Positions 35,276 through 48,024 of a DNA stretch of 64,000 nucleotides are shown here, in pieces. Origin of the DNA: Antedon mediterranea. Its lineage: Eukaryota > Echinodermata > Crinoidea > Comatulida > Antedonidae. The stretch's first letter is position 1; each line of letters begins with the position of its first letter. The stretch spans positions 11,268,288-11,332,287 of the forward strand of contig NC_092676.1 in NCBI RefSeq assembly GCF_964355755.1, given 5' to 3'. The notes under the pieces were generated by a model. It worked only from the letters and a program-made list of their open reading frames with translations, made no database searches and was not told where the DNA came from. The position numbers and the translations under genes were made by a program.

Positions 35276-35619
35276 CCTTTTGTGCTTGCTAGGTCCTTAC
35301 CCAACAAGCCTAACTATCCAACTGCCAGCCACAGCCCAAGCAAGCTATGCCCTCATTAGCATAACCCATACCCATAACAAAAAGTCTTAGTAGTTATAGC
35401 TCTATAGCGGTTAGCCTTATAGTCTATCCGGCTTAGTAGATATAGAGCTGTCGCCTATTTATCACCTACTAGTAGATAGATATTTGATAGATTTTTTATA
35501 GTTGTTAGTAGATTTTTGCCTCATTAGCATATTTCGCGATGATATTAGTAGGCGACACCTACTAAATACAACTATGATTAGACTACCAATAATCTATCTA
35601 GAATGGATTCTTAATTGGC

Positions 35620-36660
35620 TATTATTTGGCTTTTAAAAATCTACATTAATTTGCTATTTATGGGCTATTAAAAATCTACTAATTAAATGACTATTATTGG
35701 GCTATTAAAAATCTGTATAAATTGGCTATTATTTGGCAATTAAAAATCTACATAAAATGGCTATAATTTGTCTACTTAAAATCTACATTATTTGGCTATT
35801 AATATACTATTAAAAATCTACTAAATAATTGGCTATTATTCAACTACTAAAAATCTACATTATTTGCCTATTATTGGGCTATTAAAAATCTACATAAAAA
35901 TGGCTATTATTTGTCTACTAAAAATCTACATTATTTTGCTATTATTGGGCTATTAAAAATCTACTTAAAAATGGCTATTATTTGTCTACTAAAAATCTAC
36001 ATTATTTGGCTATTATTGGGCTATTAAAAATCTACATAAAAATGGCTATTATTTGTCTACTAAAAATCTACATTATTTGGCTATTATTGGGCTATTAAAA
36101 ATCTACATAAAAATGGCTATTATTTGTCTACTAAAAATCTACATTATTTGGCTATTATTGGGCTATTAAAAATCTACATAAAAATGGCTATTATTTGTCT
36201 ACTAAAAATCTACATTATTTGGATATTATTGGTCTATTAAAAATCTACTTAAAAATGGCTATTATTTGTCTACTAAAAATCTACATTATTTGGCTATTAT
36301 TGGTCTATTAAAAATCTACTTAAAAATGGCTATTATTTGTCTACTAAAAATCTACATTATTTGGCTATTATTGGGCTATTAAAAATCTACACTATTTGGC
36401 TATTATTGGGCTGTTAAAAATCTACTTAAAAATGGCTATTATTTGTCTACTAAAAATCTACATTATTTGGCTATTATTGGGCTATTAAAAATCTACATTA
36501 TTTGGCTATTATTGGGCTATTAACAATCTACATATAGATATTATTGGACTATTAAAAATCTACATATAACTATTATTGGGCTATTAACAATCTACATATA
36601 GATATTATTGGGCTATTAAAAATCTACATATAAATTGGCTATTAAAAATCTACATAAATT
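35620..36660 (+). repeat. 71-bp minisatellite made of two ~35-bp half units
   Basis: The spacing of GGCTATTATTTGTCTAC is 71 bp where measured (36044 to 36115). The two halves are GGCTATTATTTGTCTACTAA... and GGCTATTATTGGGCTATTAA..., each followed by AAATCTACAT. There are roughly 14 units, with degenerate ends. Confidence 0.85.
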
Positions 36661-36789
36661 AACTACTGTTAATTTAGATACTTAAAATCTACAGAAATTA
36701 AAAATCTAATCTTTTCTGGCTAAAATACAGATACAGAACAATAATTCATCTTATTGGCAAATAACAAATGTATAATGACAATAATAATA

Positions 36790-37345
36790 ACAAATTAATT
36801 TTTTTCTCGTATTTGTAAACCTTAATCTTGTCCATACATATGCGAGTCCGAAAACTTTAAGCACATATTTTAACTCAGTTGGACATGTAAAAGGAAGAAT
36901 ACCAAACAACAACAGTTACTTTTGTAACAATTTAGACTTATTAAGTGAAACAAGACATTAGTAAACCAAATATACAGTATACATTTTATAAATTTATTTA
37001 ACAAAAAAATAAGATAGTACATTATTTGTAAACCTTAATATCTTAACCATTGCACATGTTTTAACTCAGCTGGACATGTAAAAGGAAGAATACCAAACAA
37101 CAACAACAGTTACTTTTGTAACAATTTAGACTTATTAAGTGAAACAAGACATTAGTAACCAAATATACAGTATACATTTTATAAATTTATTTAACAAAAA
37201 ATTAAGATAGTACAGTATTTGTAAACCTTAATATCTTAACCATAACATTGCACATGTTTTAACATCACTTTTGTAACAATCTAGACTTATCAAATGAAAC
37301 AAGACACAGTATCCAAATATACAGTATACATTTTATTTAAACTTC
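36790..37345 (+). repeat. Three tandem ~190-bp units
   Basis: TTGTAAACCTTAAT...ACATGT...ACTTTTGTAACAAT...AAACAAGACA...ACAGTATACATTTTAT recurs three times; the last copy is shortened. No coding potential. Confidence 0.75.
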
Positions 37346-38540
37346 AAAATTCAAAACAATTCCTGAATGGAATTAGACCAGACAATAAGAAATGCACCAA
37401 ATATTGTCACTATTGACATGAAAAATTAATTACGCAAAAGCACACTTCACCATAAATTAATCATCTTTGCACTTGACCATCAAATTTGTACTTGTATAGG
37501 TTAAAGATCGTCTCTCTGAAAAAATAATTGTTTAAACATTTTTGTGTTGAATATGCCATTTGAATTTTGCTATACAAGGGCTACCTACCAGTAACCTATT
37601 AACAGACTATAAAGAAACTGATAATAGCCAGTAACTATTAATAAACTATTTATTTTATATACTTAGGCCTACTAAGAATTATTACAAATAGATACAGTAG
37701 ATATAGCTAGATGACCTAGGCCTCTAGGCCTAGATACTGCATTAGAAATCTATTATTTAAATATCACAGTTGTAATATCTATCAACTGCATACTTACAAT
37801 AGCTATACTAGGGCTACCAATAATAACCTATTAATAGACTAGGCTTAGGCCTATTAACAAACTGATAATAGGCCTAGGCAGCCCAGTATAACTATTTAGT
37901 ATTAATATTATAAACTAAAAAATCTATTTTATAATTGAACCCTGGAAAGTAGGCCTACAACTTGTGGCTTATTACTATGTTTTCATTTATGTACACACCT
38001 ATAATTATATTATACTGTATAATGCCATTGTTGAATAAATAAATGTTTTTTGAACAACAAATAGGCAATGTAGGGCCTAGGCTAACTAGGCCTAGTAGTA
38101 GGCCTATAAGCCTAGGCTATAAAGTATATTAGGCTAGGCTATTATAATTATAAATTGAATGAAAAATGCCTAGTGCAATTTAAAAAAGACTAGGCCTAGG
38201 CTAGGGCCTACCTAGCTTAGTAGCCTAGCCTAGGCCTACTAACTAATACAGGCCTGGCTAGCTTATAGAGCCTACTAGAGGCCTACTAGCCTAGCTTCTA
38301 GCCTATCAAAAAGGAAAACTTTAACTTTAACAAATAAAATGTAAAGATATGGATTGATTCACTTACCACTAAACTGACATTGTGGTTGGAATAAAAATAA
38401 ACATTCATGGTCTGATCGAAAAGGCCTACAACAAGCGAATGCTCCTTTTTTCTCTGATCATCTGCATCGTGCCTGCTGCTGCTGCAAAAAAGAAGCGGGA
38501 ATTTGGGTGTAACAATTGTTATACACACGCACTAATATAT
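37346..38540. other. Non-coding stretch with AGGCCTAG cluster
   Basis: AT-rich to about 37660, then dense AGGCCTAG words at 37690-38280. No frame of note. Confidence 0.45.
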
Positions 38541-40785
38541 AGACAACGGCTATCTATATCCTATTAACAAACTACATTTTACATTTTACATTTAACTTAT
38601 ATTCCATACCTACTAAATATCTATTATATATAGATAGATGGAGGCTACTACAAGTCTATTAGAAATCTATGAGTAACACAGTTTTGTATTAATCTATCAA
38701 CTGTCTACTTATAATAGATAGACAGCAGCTATCTATAACCTATTAACAAACTACATTTAACTTATATTCCATACCTACTAAATATCTATTATATATAGAT
38801 AGATGGAGGCTACTACAAGTCTATTAGAAATCTATGAGTAACACAGTTTTGTATTATCTATCAACTGTCTACTTATAATAGATAGACAACAGCTATCTAT
38901 AACCTATTAACAAACTACGTTTAACATATATTCCATACCTACTAAATATCTATTATATATAGATAGATGGAGACTACTACAAGTCTATTAGAAATCTATG
39001 AGTAACACAGTTTTGTATTATCTATCAACTGTCTACTTATAATAGATAGACAACAGCTATCTATAACCTATTAACAAACTACGTTTAACTTATATTCCAT
39101 ACCTACTAAATATCTATTATATATAGATAGATGGAGACTACTACAAGTCTATTAGAAATCTATGAGTAACACAGTTTTGTATTATCTATCAACTGTCTAC
39201 TTATAATAGATAGACAACAGCTATCTATAACCTATTAACAAACTACGTTTAACTTATATTCCATACCTACTAAATATCTATTATATATAGATAGATGGAG
39301 ACTACTACAAGTCTATTAGAAATCTATGAGTAACACAGTTTTGTATTATCAACTGTCTACTTATAATAGATAGACAACAGCTATCTATAACCTATTAACA
39401 AACTACGTTTAACATATATTCCATACCTACTAAATATCTATTATATATAGATAGATGGAGACTACTACAAGTCTATTAGAAATCTATGAGTAACACAGTT
39501 TTGTATTATCTATCAACTGTCTACTTATAATAGATAGACAACAGCTATCTATAACCTATTAACAAACTACGTTTAACTTATATTCCATACCTACTATATC
39601 TATTATATATAGTTAGATGGAGACTACTACAAGTCTATTAGAAATCTATGAGTAACACAGTTTTGTATTATCTATCAACTGTCTACTTATAATAGATAGA
39701 CAACAGCTATCTATAACCTATTAACAAACTACGTTTAACATATATTCCATACCTACTAAATCTCTATTATATATAGATAGATGGAGACTACTACAAGTCT
39801 ATTAGAAATCTATGAGTAACACAGTTTTGTATTATCTATCAACTGTCTACTTATAATAGATAGACAGCAGCTATCTATAACCTATTAACAAACTACATTT
39901 AACTTATATTCCATACCTACTAAATATCTATTATATATAGATAGCTGGAGACTACTACAAGTCTATTAGAAATCTATGAGTAACACAGTTTTGTATTATC
40001 TATCAACTGTCTATTTATAATAGATAGACAACAGCTATCTATAACCTATTAACAAACTACATTTAACTTATATTCCATACCTACTAAATATCTATTATAT
40101 ATAGATAGATGGAGACTACTACAAGTCTATTAGAAATCTATGAGTAACACAGTTTTGTATTATCTATCAACTGTCTACTTATAATAGATAGACAACAGCT
40201 ATCTATAACCTATTAACAAACTACGTTTAACTTATATTCCATACCTACTAAATATCTATTATATATAGATAGATGGCGACTACTACAAGTCTATTAGAAA
40301 TCTATGAGTAATACAGTTTTGTATTATCTATCAACTGTCTACTTATAATAGATAGACAACAGCTATCTATAACCTATTAACAAACTACATTTAACTTATA
40401 TTCCATACCTACTAAATATCTATTATATATAGATAGATGGAGACTACTACAAGTCTATTAGAAATCTATGAGTAACACAGTTTTGTATTATCTATCAACT
40501 GTCTACTTATAATAGATAGACAGCAGCTATCTATAACCTATTAACAAACTACGTTTAACTTATATTCCATACCTACTAAATATCTATTATATATAGATAG
40601 ATGGAGACTACTACAAGTCTATTAGAAATCTATGAGTAACACAGTTTTGTATTATCTATCAACTGTCTACTTATATTAGATAGACAACAGCTATCTATAA
40701 CCTATTAACAAACTACGTTTAACTTATATTCCATACCTACTAAATATCTATTATATATAGATAGATGGAGACTATTCCCTGTCTA
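38541..40785 (+). repeat. 164-bp satellite, about 13-14 copies
   Basis: CTATTAACAAACTAC starts at 38740, 38904, 39068 and 39232, an exact 164-bp period. The first unit is longer by an ACATTTT insertion. Units differ by few bases (ATTTAACTTA/GTTTAACATA, GGAGGC/GGAGAC). Each unit includes a short inverted AATAGATAGA/TCTATTATATATAGATAG region. Confidence 0.9.
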
Positions 40786-41411
40786 CATAAAAACTCTTAA
40801 GGTGAAAAATATCTATTAAAAACTACTAACAATGGTGTAGCTTAAAGGCCTACTTTAAATAGTGCTACATCAACTATGATACAACTACTTACTGTGTACT
40901 TTTAATAGGTAGTACCTATTATGTCACCTATCTATTTTATGTAGTCAGAAAGTAGTCAAAGAAATTATGATAAAATCCTTAGTAGCCAAGAGAAAAAAAC
41001 TACTAACGGCCTATTAAGCCTACTAAGGATAGAGCTATTTCTATTAAAGACTATCTAAATCTACTTAGTTATTTCGTTATGGGTATGGATGGTCACCTGT
41101 TCACTTGACACCCTTCAGTGAACACAAGCACAGTATACCTAGCTTGGATTTGGAACTTACACTATACAAACAATCATTCATAATTAAAGTTGCCATTCAT
41201 GAGAAAATTCCTGTATTCAAAAGTCATGTGATTGTAATGTAATGCACAATTACAAATTGGGTATACAACCCAGGATTACTAAGAGATCAGTACCTTTGTT
41301 CAAGTCAGTTCAATGATTGATTGCTGCATTGTTAAGGTATCAGCCGGGGTATCAGCAAACTAATACAGTAGGCCTACAGTTGTTTTATATGTAATCTAAA
41401 CACACACTGTC
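40786..41411. other. Non-coding stretch
   Basis: The end of the array block, then unique-looking AT-rich sequence up to the target duplication of copy B. No feature recognised. Confidence 0.4.
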
Positions 41412-42493
41412 GGGTGTCACGAAAGCTCAGACCACGAAAGCTCAGACCCCCTAAGACCTAAGATCACGAAAGCTAAGACCCAACACCTAAGATTACAAAT
41501 ACTAAGATATACTACAGCTTAAAAACAATACTTGTTTATCCATACATAATTTTAAACACAGTAGGTTTCATTTATTACCATAAATATAATTTAATACTAC
41601 CGCAAAACATAGATAAACTCACATTATTTTCGCCCGTTGAGTAAATGTATATTTTTTCTTTACAACAAACAAACTTGACGGGTTGTTTGTTGGTATATAT
41701 TTACTCCATTGTGTTGCTTCAGAGGATGTTTTTCTTACGCACCTGCCTTTCTTGTATTTTGACTCCAAATTTGTTGATTAACTTTATCCTGAACACCACA
41801 CTTTAAAATTAGGACTTATAAGTACTTTCAGAAGGAGAAACACATAATAACAAATAAATAAATCCTTTAAATTGATGATTTTACAGATGTGTTTCTTTGT
41901 ATACTGTAATGACAATGTAACTCCTCGAGCTCCCCATGCTCAATGTTTTTGTTTCTATGGAGCGCCAAAAGAGCAACAATAATAGTACAAGTATAAAAAC
42001 AGAAAGAAAACGAAACAAAAAAACTTATCATGATTTTTAAATTAAAATTTATTTGCCAGTATTTATTTCTTCGTACTTGCATGATTATACTATTATCATT
42101 TTAATTTTACATTGTTCCATCCACACTGTAGAGATGGACTCCACAGAGTTTTCAGCCCTCTATATAATTTTTGCTCTTTTGACGTTCCATAGAAACAAAA
42201 ACATTGAACATGGCCCATGGGGTAGGCCTACTGTACTGTAGGCTAGTCATGTTGTGTGCTAGAAAAACGTCTGTAAAATCATCAATTTAAAAATGTATTT
42301 GTTACTTTTTATGTGATTCTTTTTCATGAAAGTGCCAATTCTAAGGTGTGGTATTCAGAATAAATGTTGGGAGTTAAAAATACAAGGCAGGTGCGAAAGA
42401 TAAATATTTGTAATCTTAGGTGTTGGGTCTTAGCTTTCGTGATCTTAGGTCTTAGGGGTCTGAGCTTTCGTGGTCTGAGCTTTCGTGACACCC
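41412..42493 (-). mobile_element. 1.1-kb foldback element, copy B (MULE-like MITE)
   Basis: It starts GGGTGTCACGAAAGC, ends GCTTTCGTGACACCC and has perfect 10-bp flanks ACACACTGTC (41402-41411 and 42494-42503). It is inverted relative to copies A and C. A duplication of 9-10 bp with long TIRs fits Mutator-like elements, but no transposase is present to prove it. Confidence 0.85.
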
Positions 42494-42499
42494 ACACAC

Positions 42500-42660
42500 T
42501 GTCCCTCTGCCTCAGCTTCGTTCATCTTCTAAACATCTATTGAAATTTCTATCTCTTCAGCACAAAACCAAAACATATGGTCAACGTGCCTTCTCTTTTC
42601 AAGGCCCTCTTGGAACTTGTTACGATTTTCTGTTCGTAATTCTTTTTTGTAAATCATGTT
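42500..42660 (+). pseudogene. LINE ORF2 C-terminal fragment
   Basis: The + frame reads LPQLRSSSKHLLKFLSLQ, then KTKTYGQRAFSFQGP. This resembles the last ~60 residues of CR1/Jockey-type ORF2 (the KTKTYGxRAFS block before LWNSLP). It is truncated after that block. Copy B sits immediately upstream, so the upstream LINE part may be displaced or lost. Confidence 0.5.
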
Positions 42661-42993
42661 TTCATATTTTTAATATCACAATTTATGACATTATAGCCTT
42701 TGCATTTTAGCCTCCGTATTTTTCTCTCTTTAGTAAGGCCACTTTTATTTCAGTATAACAAAGCATAATTGTAACCTATAAAGGTTTTATCATTTTCTTA
42801 ATGAATATGTTTATAGTGCATAGTTATAGTTTTTTCTGACAATTTTTAAATTGACTTTTAAATGATAAACCATTTTAATTATTAACAATAACTTATACCT
42901 TAGGCAAATCCACTTAATATATCTTTTTATTTAAAGAATACTTATGGTGTTTGATTTCTTTGCCTCTTGTAATTTACATTATCTTATGGTGTT
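42661..42993. other. Non-coding AT-rich stretch
   Basis: No feature until the BEL target duplication GTGTT at 42989-42993. Confidence 0.4.
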
Positions 42994-43903
42994 TGTAACT
43001 GCCCTAAAAATAATGCGAGTGATATTCGTTATTCAAGTCCAACACCCAAGGTGCTCCTTTATTCCTGTTTCTTGAATGTGAACCAGATTACTAAAACAAA
43101 ACATAACAATGACCTATAAATGCATGTCTAGCAATATATGTGGCTCCTTAAGCGTCAAACTGAAAAGTTTTGTATTTAAGTTAAAACAAACAATATAAAA
43201 GACGATCCCACTAATTAAAAATGCAAAACCGTGTCGTCATAGCAACGGATAACAAAATCCTTGCGGTTAACTCCTCCTACAACGACGCGACACCTACATG
43301 CCATTGACATTTGTACAGCAATATGTAAATCAATTAATATGATCACATGAACTATAAAGTTTTGCGAAGATTATCATAACTATAGTATCCAGGCGCTTAA
43401 TGCAATGCAGTAACTTTAACAATGAATTATTAATACTAATACTTAGTAAATTATTAAATTAAGGTACAACAGGTCGAAGCCATATCTCATCAATATATAT
43501 AGGCCTAGGCCTAGCTAGGTACATAAACGAAATTAACGGCGTCTCAATAGAACTTGGCCTAATAACATTAAATCTGTATGAGTTATTGATCAATAAATGT
43601 AGCGGAATGCAGCTTACCGAAAATAGCAAAGTCACCCGCTATCTGCAGTACATAAACAATTCAGGTAAATATCAAAAACAAACAATATATGTCAATATCG
43701 TATAATTAAAGTCACTAGCTGTGATCATACATCCTCTCCTCTCTAATGCAAGATACCTCTCCTCACATGGTCCTAAAATGACGTCATTTTCTTAATAATG
43801 CGCCCTCTCTAATGCAAGATACCTCTCCTCACATGGTCCTAAAATGACGTCATTTTCTTAATAATGCGCCCTCTCTAAATATAAACTAGTTTGGGACCAA
43901 ACA
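42994..43903 (-). repeat. BEL/Pao 3' LTR
   Basis: 910 bp. It differs from the 5' LTR mainly by a 66-bp tandem duplication (start 43743, second copy 43809) that doubles a palindromic TGACGTCA site, and by two small deletions. Confidence 0.85.
43775..43856. promoter_or_regulatory. Duplicated CRE-like sites in LTR
   Basis: AAAATGACGTCATTTT occurs at 43775-43790 and 43841-43856, and once in the 5' LTR at 53771-53786. TGACGTCA is the classical CREB/ATF palindrome, so an enhancer role in LTR transcription is plausible but unproven. Confidence 0.4.
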
Positions 43904-44017
43904 TCCCGGCCCCTCTAATGCTATACTGAATTAGGGCATTAGCAAAAATAGTTAACAATTTAACAATAAATAAATTAATGTAACAACAATTTAACAATCT
44001 ATTAAACAGCATCTGAA

Positions 44018-46048
44018 CTACTGACTCTCTGCCTCCAGAATCACAACCAACTTCGTGATGGGCCGTACCAGTTCAGCGCTTGCAGTTCTTAGCTTAACAG
44101 ATCTCACCAGTCCTCTTGCATCCTTATAAACTTCCAACACTCTTGCCATTGGCCCTGTCCTCTTGGGGAATTCTCCGCAATTATAACAATGTTATATCAC
44201 ATTTCTACGCGCTTTAAACCATTTCTGACGCTCCATCAATATCGCCAAATACTCCTTCCTCCATCTTGCCCAGAATACATTAACCAGGTATTGCGCCTGT
44301 CTCCATCTCTTACGATATACATCTGCCTCACTGAATATACCTGGAGCAGGTATATAATCTGCTTGTGCCAGTAACAGGTGATTCGGCGTAAGTGGGCGAT
44401 CTTCCTTAGGATCATCAGACAGCATTGTCAATGGCCGTCCGTTAACAATCGCCTCCACCTCACAAAACGATGTCCTCAGACCTTCATCATTTAGTTTTAT
44501 TGTCTGCTCCCTTAACAATCCATATAACACCTTTCTTATTGATCTGATCATTCTTTCCCAGACTCCCCCTTGGTGGGAGGCAGCTGGAGGATTAAATCTC
44601 CAATCTATTCCGTCTCGTCTTAATACTGTGTGAATCTGTGTGTTGTTCCATTCTTTCATTCCCTTTCTTAGCTCCTTGTCGGCTCCTACTAAATTGGTTC
44701 CGTTGTCCGACAGCATGTATCTTACAGCACCTCGTCTGGCAATAAATCGCCTTACAGCATTTATGCAGGAGTCCGTATCTAGCGAATGAGCCATTTCTAG
44801 ATGAATCGCTCGTGTATTGAAGCATGTGAACACAACTCCGTACCGTTTTAAGACTGTCCTTCCTCTTTTGATTTCTATTGGACCAAAGTAGTCAACTCCA
44901 GATCTGGTAAACGGCTTCTCTCCGCTCATTAATCTTTGCTTTGGTAATTCAGACATTTTCTGGGTCTCCAAACGTCCATTATACCTACGACAAGTAACAC
45001 ACCTTGAGAGAATACTCTTTGTCAACTTAAGTGCTCTTGTCACCCAATACTTCTCTCTGAATCTTGCTAGTACGGCATTCCTTCCTGCATGACCCATGCG
45101 TTGGTGAATATCATTGATTATTATACCAGCAACTATGGATGTTTTTGGAAGCAATATTGGGTGTTTAGCTTCTAATGGTATAGATGCTCCTGCTATTCTT
45201 CCACCGACTCTGATGATTCCCTTTTCATCCTTAAAGGGGTCCAACTTAGATGTGTCATTGCCCATAGGTAGTTTTGAAGTTTCCGACTGCAGATATCTTA
45301 TTATTACATCAAGCTCTGAGCTTGTTATTGGCTCAATCCTTCTTACTCTTCCCTTTGGTGGTGTACGGGTTTTGCAACGTTGCATTAAATTACCCTTGAC
45401 TCGAAGCATCCAAGCGACAAACACCTTTAACCGGCTCAAACTAGAAAATCTTTCAAACAATGATTCAATATAATCACATGAATTAACTGTTGCTGCTGCT
45501 GCATATTTTACATCTGGGTCACTTATTGACAGCAAAGCCATTCCTAGGTTTCCCTTTGGCCACTTGTCTTCTTTGTTTCTTAAGAACACCGGCCCCTTTA
45601 GCCACATTTCAACCTCCACCTTCTTGCTTAAGTGCATACCTCGTGAAGCTATGTCTGCAGGATTATTTGCAGTATCCACGTGTCTCCACTGCTCGCACTC
45701 ACTTCCTTCGTGAATGATTGATAACCTATTTGCTACAAAGGTGCTAAATCTTGTTTTGTTGTTTCTTATGTAGTTTATAACTAGCATGCTATCGGTCCAG
45801 AATATTACTCTTTTGAATGTGGTGTCAACTTCTTCTCGAACTAGACTTGCACATTTAACTGCTAGAGTTGCAGCGGTTAATTCTAGTCTGGGAATCGTCA
45901 TCTTCTTAAGAGGTGCCACTCTTGATCGTCCATAAAGTATGTTACTGTCGATCGTTTCTCCTACCTGCGACCGCACATATATAGCAACTCCATAACCATT
46001 TTCGCTTGCGTCCGCAAACACATGAAGTTCTTGGTCGGTTCTAAGTTA
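44018..46048 (-). pseudogene. BEL/Pao pol: RNase H, integrase, DUF5641
   Basis: It begins just after an in-frame TAA (46046-46048) that separates it from the upstream gag-RT frame. RNase H shows FADASENG, PRLELTA, WTDSM and NNPADIASRG. Integrase has the zinc region (HQRMGHAGR...CVTCRRY), then Asp 377 (SGVDYFGP), Asp 439 (LSDNGTN) and Glu 489 (GGVWERM), numbered from the Met at 46021. The D-61-D-49-E triad is complete. The C-terminal WRQAQYLVNVFWARW is the DUF5641 block. Frame changes near 44185 and 44150 break the last ~50 residues, which resume as LVRSVKLRTASAELVRPI and stop at 44018. Integrase would insert element DNA; the rest degrades and synthesises strands. Confidence 0.9.
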
Positions 46049-47441
46049 ACATGTAACAAACCTGGGCACACGCAATTCCTCAACTAGAGGTAAGCTCTCT
46101 AGCCAGCGTTTCCACCTACGTAATTCATTTCCCTCAACTGGATTATCCCAATTCTTGCCTTTCTTGATTAGTTCTTGAAGAAGAATCTTAGGTGTTAACA
46201 TCACGGGCGATGCCAGTCCCATAGGATCAAACACCGAGCTTATTGTACATAATATGCCCCTTCGGGTACATGGCTGCTCTGTGATACTCGAAAGCTGATA
46301 ACATAGACAGTCACTCCTTGGGTCCCATTGCACTCCAAGTGCCCTTTCGCTTGGGATTCCTTCTTCCTTAAATGCTAGGGCTTGTAGTTCCTTTGATCTG
46401 TTCTCTACTGGAACAGAGTTGATGACATCTCGTCTGTTACTGGTCCATTTAGCTAGATTAAACCCGCCTTTTGCACAGAGTTCCTTAAGGTTTTTTACCA
46501 TATTTATACCATCAGATGTTGATCCAACTGACTTCAAGCAGTCATCAACATAGAAGTTGCGTAGTAACGTCTGCGAGACTTCATCTTCTGTAGGCCTACT
46601 TGGTCTATTGTCTAAAGCTGTTTGTCTTAAAGCCATATTGGCGCAAGCAGGAGAAGACGCTGCTCCAAACAAATGTGCTGTCATTCTATACTTGTTTCCA
46701 AACCTTTTGCCAATCGCCTTTCTTGCCTCCTCGTAACCTCTGTCACCTTCTGTGTGCATGTAACTCCTTACTAATTTATTCACATCTCCAATGGTAAACT
46801 GTTCCAAGTAATACAGTCTTTCACTATTGCTCTCTGTCTTGCTATCAACTTCGTGCTCGAATGCCTTTATGAATGCGTTGTACTCTGTTGCCTCACCATT
46901 GTATGGTTTAATTCTCCGTCGTGACAGCTGGGCCTTCTGCTGACTTGTAACAATTGCCTTTGCCATCTCTATTTTTTGACGGATCAGCATGTTCGTCGCA
47001 TCATCGGTTGGGGCACAAGGCTTAACTGATTTTATTTCATTGGTTTGCCCATCTTCATTGTATTGATTTTCAAGTACGTTATCGTGTAATTCTAAATCTT
47101 CTTCGATCCTATCGTTTACAATGAATCGTCTCATCCGGTCTTGGGCTGATTCAACTGGTAAATTGACACTTAATTCTTCGTCTCGTTCCTCTATTTTATC
47201 TATTTCTTTATCCAGAGCACTTGCTCTTGCTAGGGATAGCTGCTTCTTCTCTGATATTAAGCAGTTCTAACTCTGCCTCTGCCTCGAGTTTAGCCTTGGC
47301 AGCAAGAGCTTTCTTAATCCTAAACTCCTCCTTCGCCTTGGCCACAGCAGCATCGGCCCTTGCCTTTGCTGCATTCAATCTGAGTGAAGTAGTTGACCCT
47401 CTACTTGATTTAGATGTGAGTCTTGAAGATGTTGTTGACAT
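46046..47441 (-). pseudogene. BEL/Pao gag joined in frame to truncated reverse transcriptase
   Basis: It starts MSTTSSRLTSKSSRGST (47441) with an Ala/Lys/Glu coiled coil. It shifts frame near 47225 and continues with LDKEIDKIEERDEELS. A DUF1759-like gag follows (IKPYNGEATEYNAFIKAFE). At FGNKYRM it passes directly to TAHLFGAASSPACANMALR, which is within the reverse transcriptase, and to FYVDDCLKS with the catalytic YVDD. The gag C-terminus, zinc knuckles, aspartic protease and N-terminal reverse transcriptase are missing without loss of frame. It ends at TAA 46046-46048. The element could not have moved by its own enzymes. Confidence 0.88.
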
Positions 47442-47481
47442 AGTAATAGAAATCTCCTACCTTATGTTATTTTCGTAATAA

Positions 47482-48024
47482 TGTAACTGCCCTAAAAATA
47501 ATGCGTGATATTGATAGTGATTTTCGTTATTCAAGTCCAACACCCAAGGTGCTCCTTTATTCCTGTTTCTTGAATGTGAACCAGATTACTAAAACAAAAC
47601 ATAACAATGACCTATAAATGCATGTCTAGCAATATATGTGGCTCCTTAAGCGTCAAACTGAAAAGTTTTGTATTTAAGTTAAAACAAACAATATAAAAGA
47701 CGATCCCTTAAACTAATTAAAAATGCAAAACCCTGTCGTCATAGCAACGGATAACAAAATTCTTGCGGTTAACTCCTCCTACAACGACGCGACACCTACA
47801 TGCCATTGACATTGTACAGCAATATGTAAATCAATTAAAATGATCACATGAACTATAAAGTTTTGCGAAGATTATCATAACTATAGTATCCAGGTGCTTA
47901 ATGCAATGCAGCAACTTTAACAATGAATTATTAATACTAATACTTAGTAAATTATTAAATTAAGGTACAACAGGTCAAAGCCATATCTCATCAATATATA
48001 TAGGCCTAAGGCCTAGCTAGGTAC
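47482..48024 (-). repeat. BEL/Pao 5' LTR, inner part
   Basis: This matches 42994-43520 closely. It is cut at GTAC by the 48025-53514 insertion and resumes at 53519. Confidence 0.88.

Larger units (their letters stand above)
35366..41088. mobile_element. Possible 5.7-kb element composed mainly of tandem arrays
   Basis: CCATACCCATAAC (35366-35378) is inverted as GTTATGGGTATGG (41076-41088). Weaker inverted similarity inward includes TAGCTCTAT and CTTAGTAG words. Three tandem arrays fill the interior and share the vocabulary CTATTAA and AAATCTA. No target duplication was found, so element status is an inference. Confidence 0.4.

Noticed and set aside
35620-36660. CRISPR-like array
   Set aside because: The 71-bp period has no unique spacers; both halves repeat. 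The genome is eukaryotic. It is a minisatellite.
47442-47481. tRNA primer-binding site next to the BEL 5' LTR
   Set aside because: The bases immediately inside the LTR on the minus strand start TTATTACG and do not match a tRNA 3' end that I can recognise, so no site is called.
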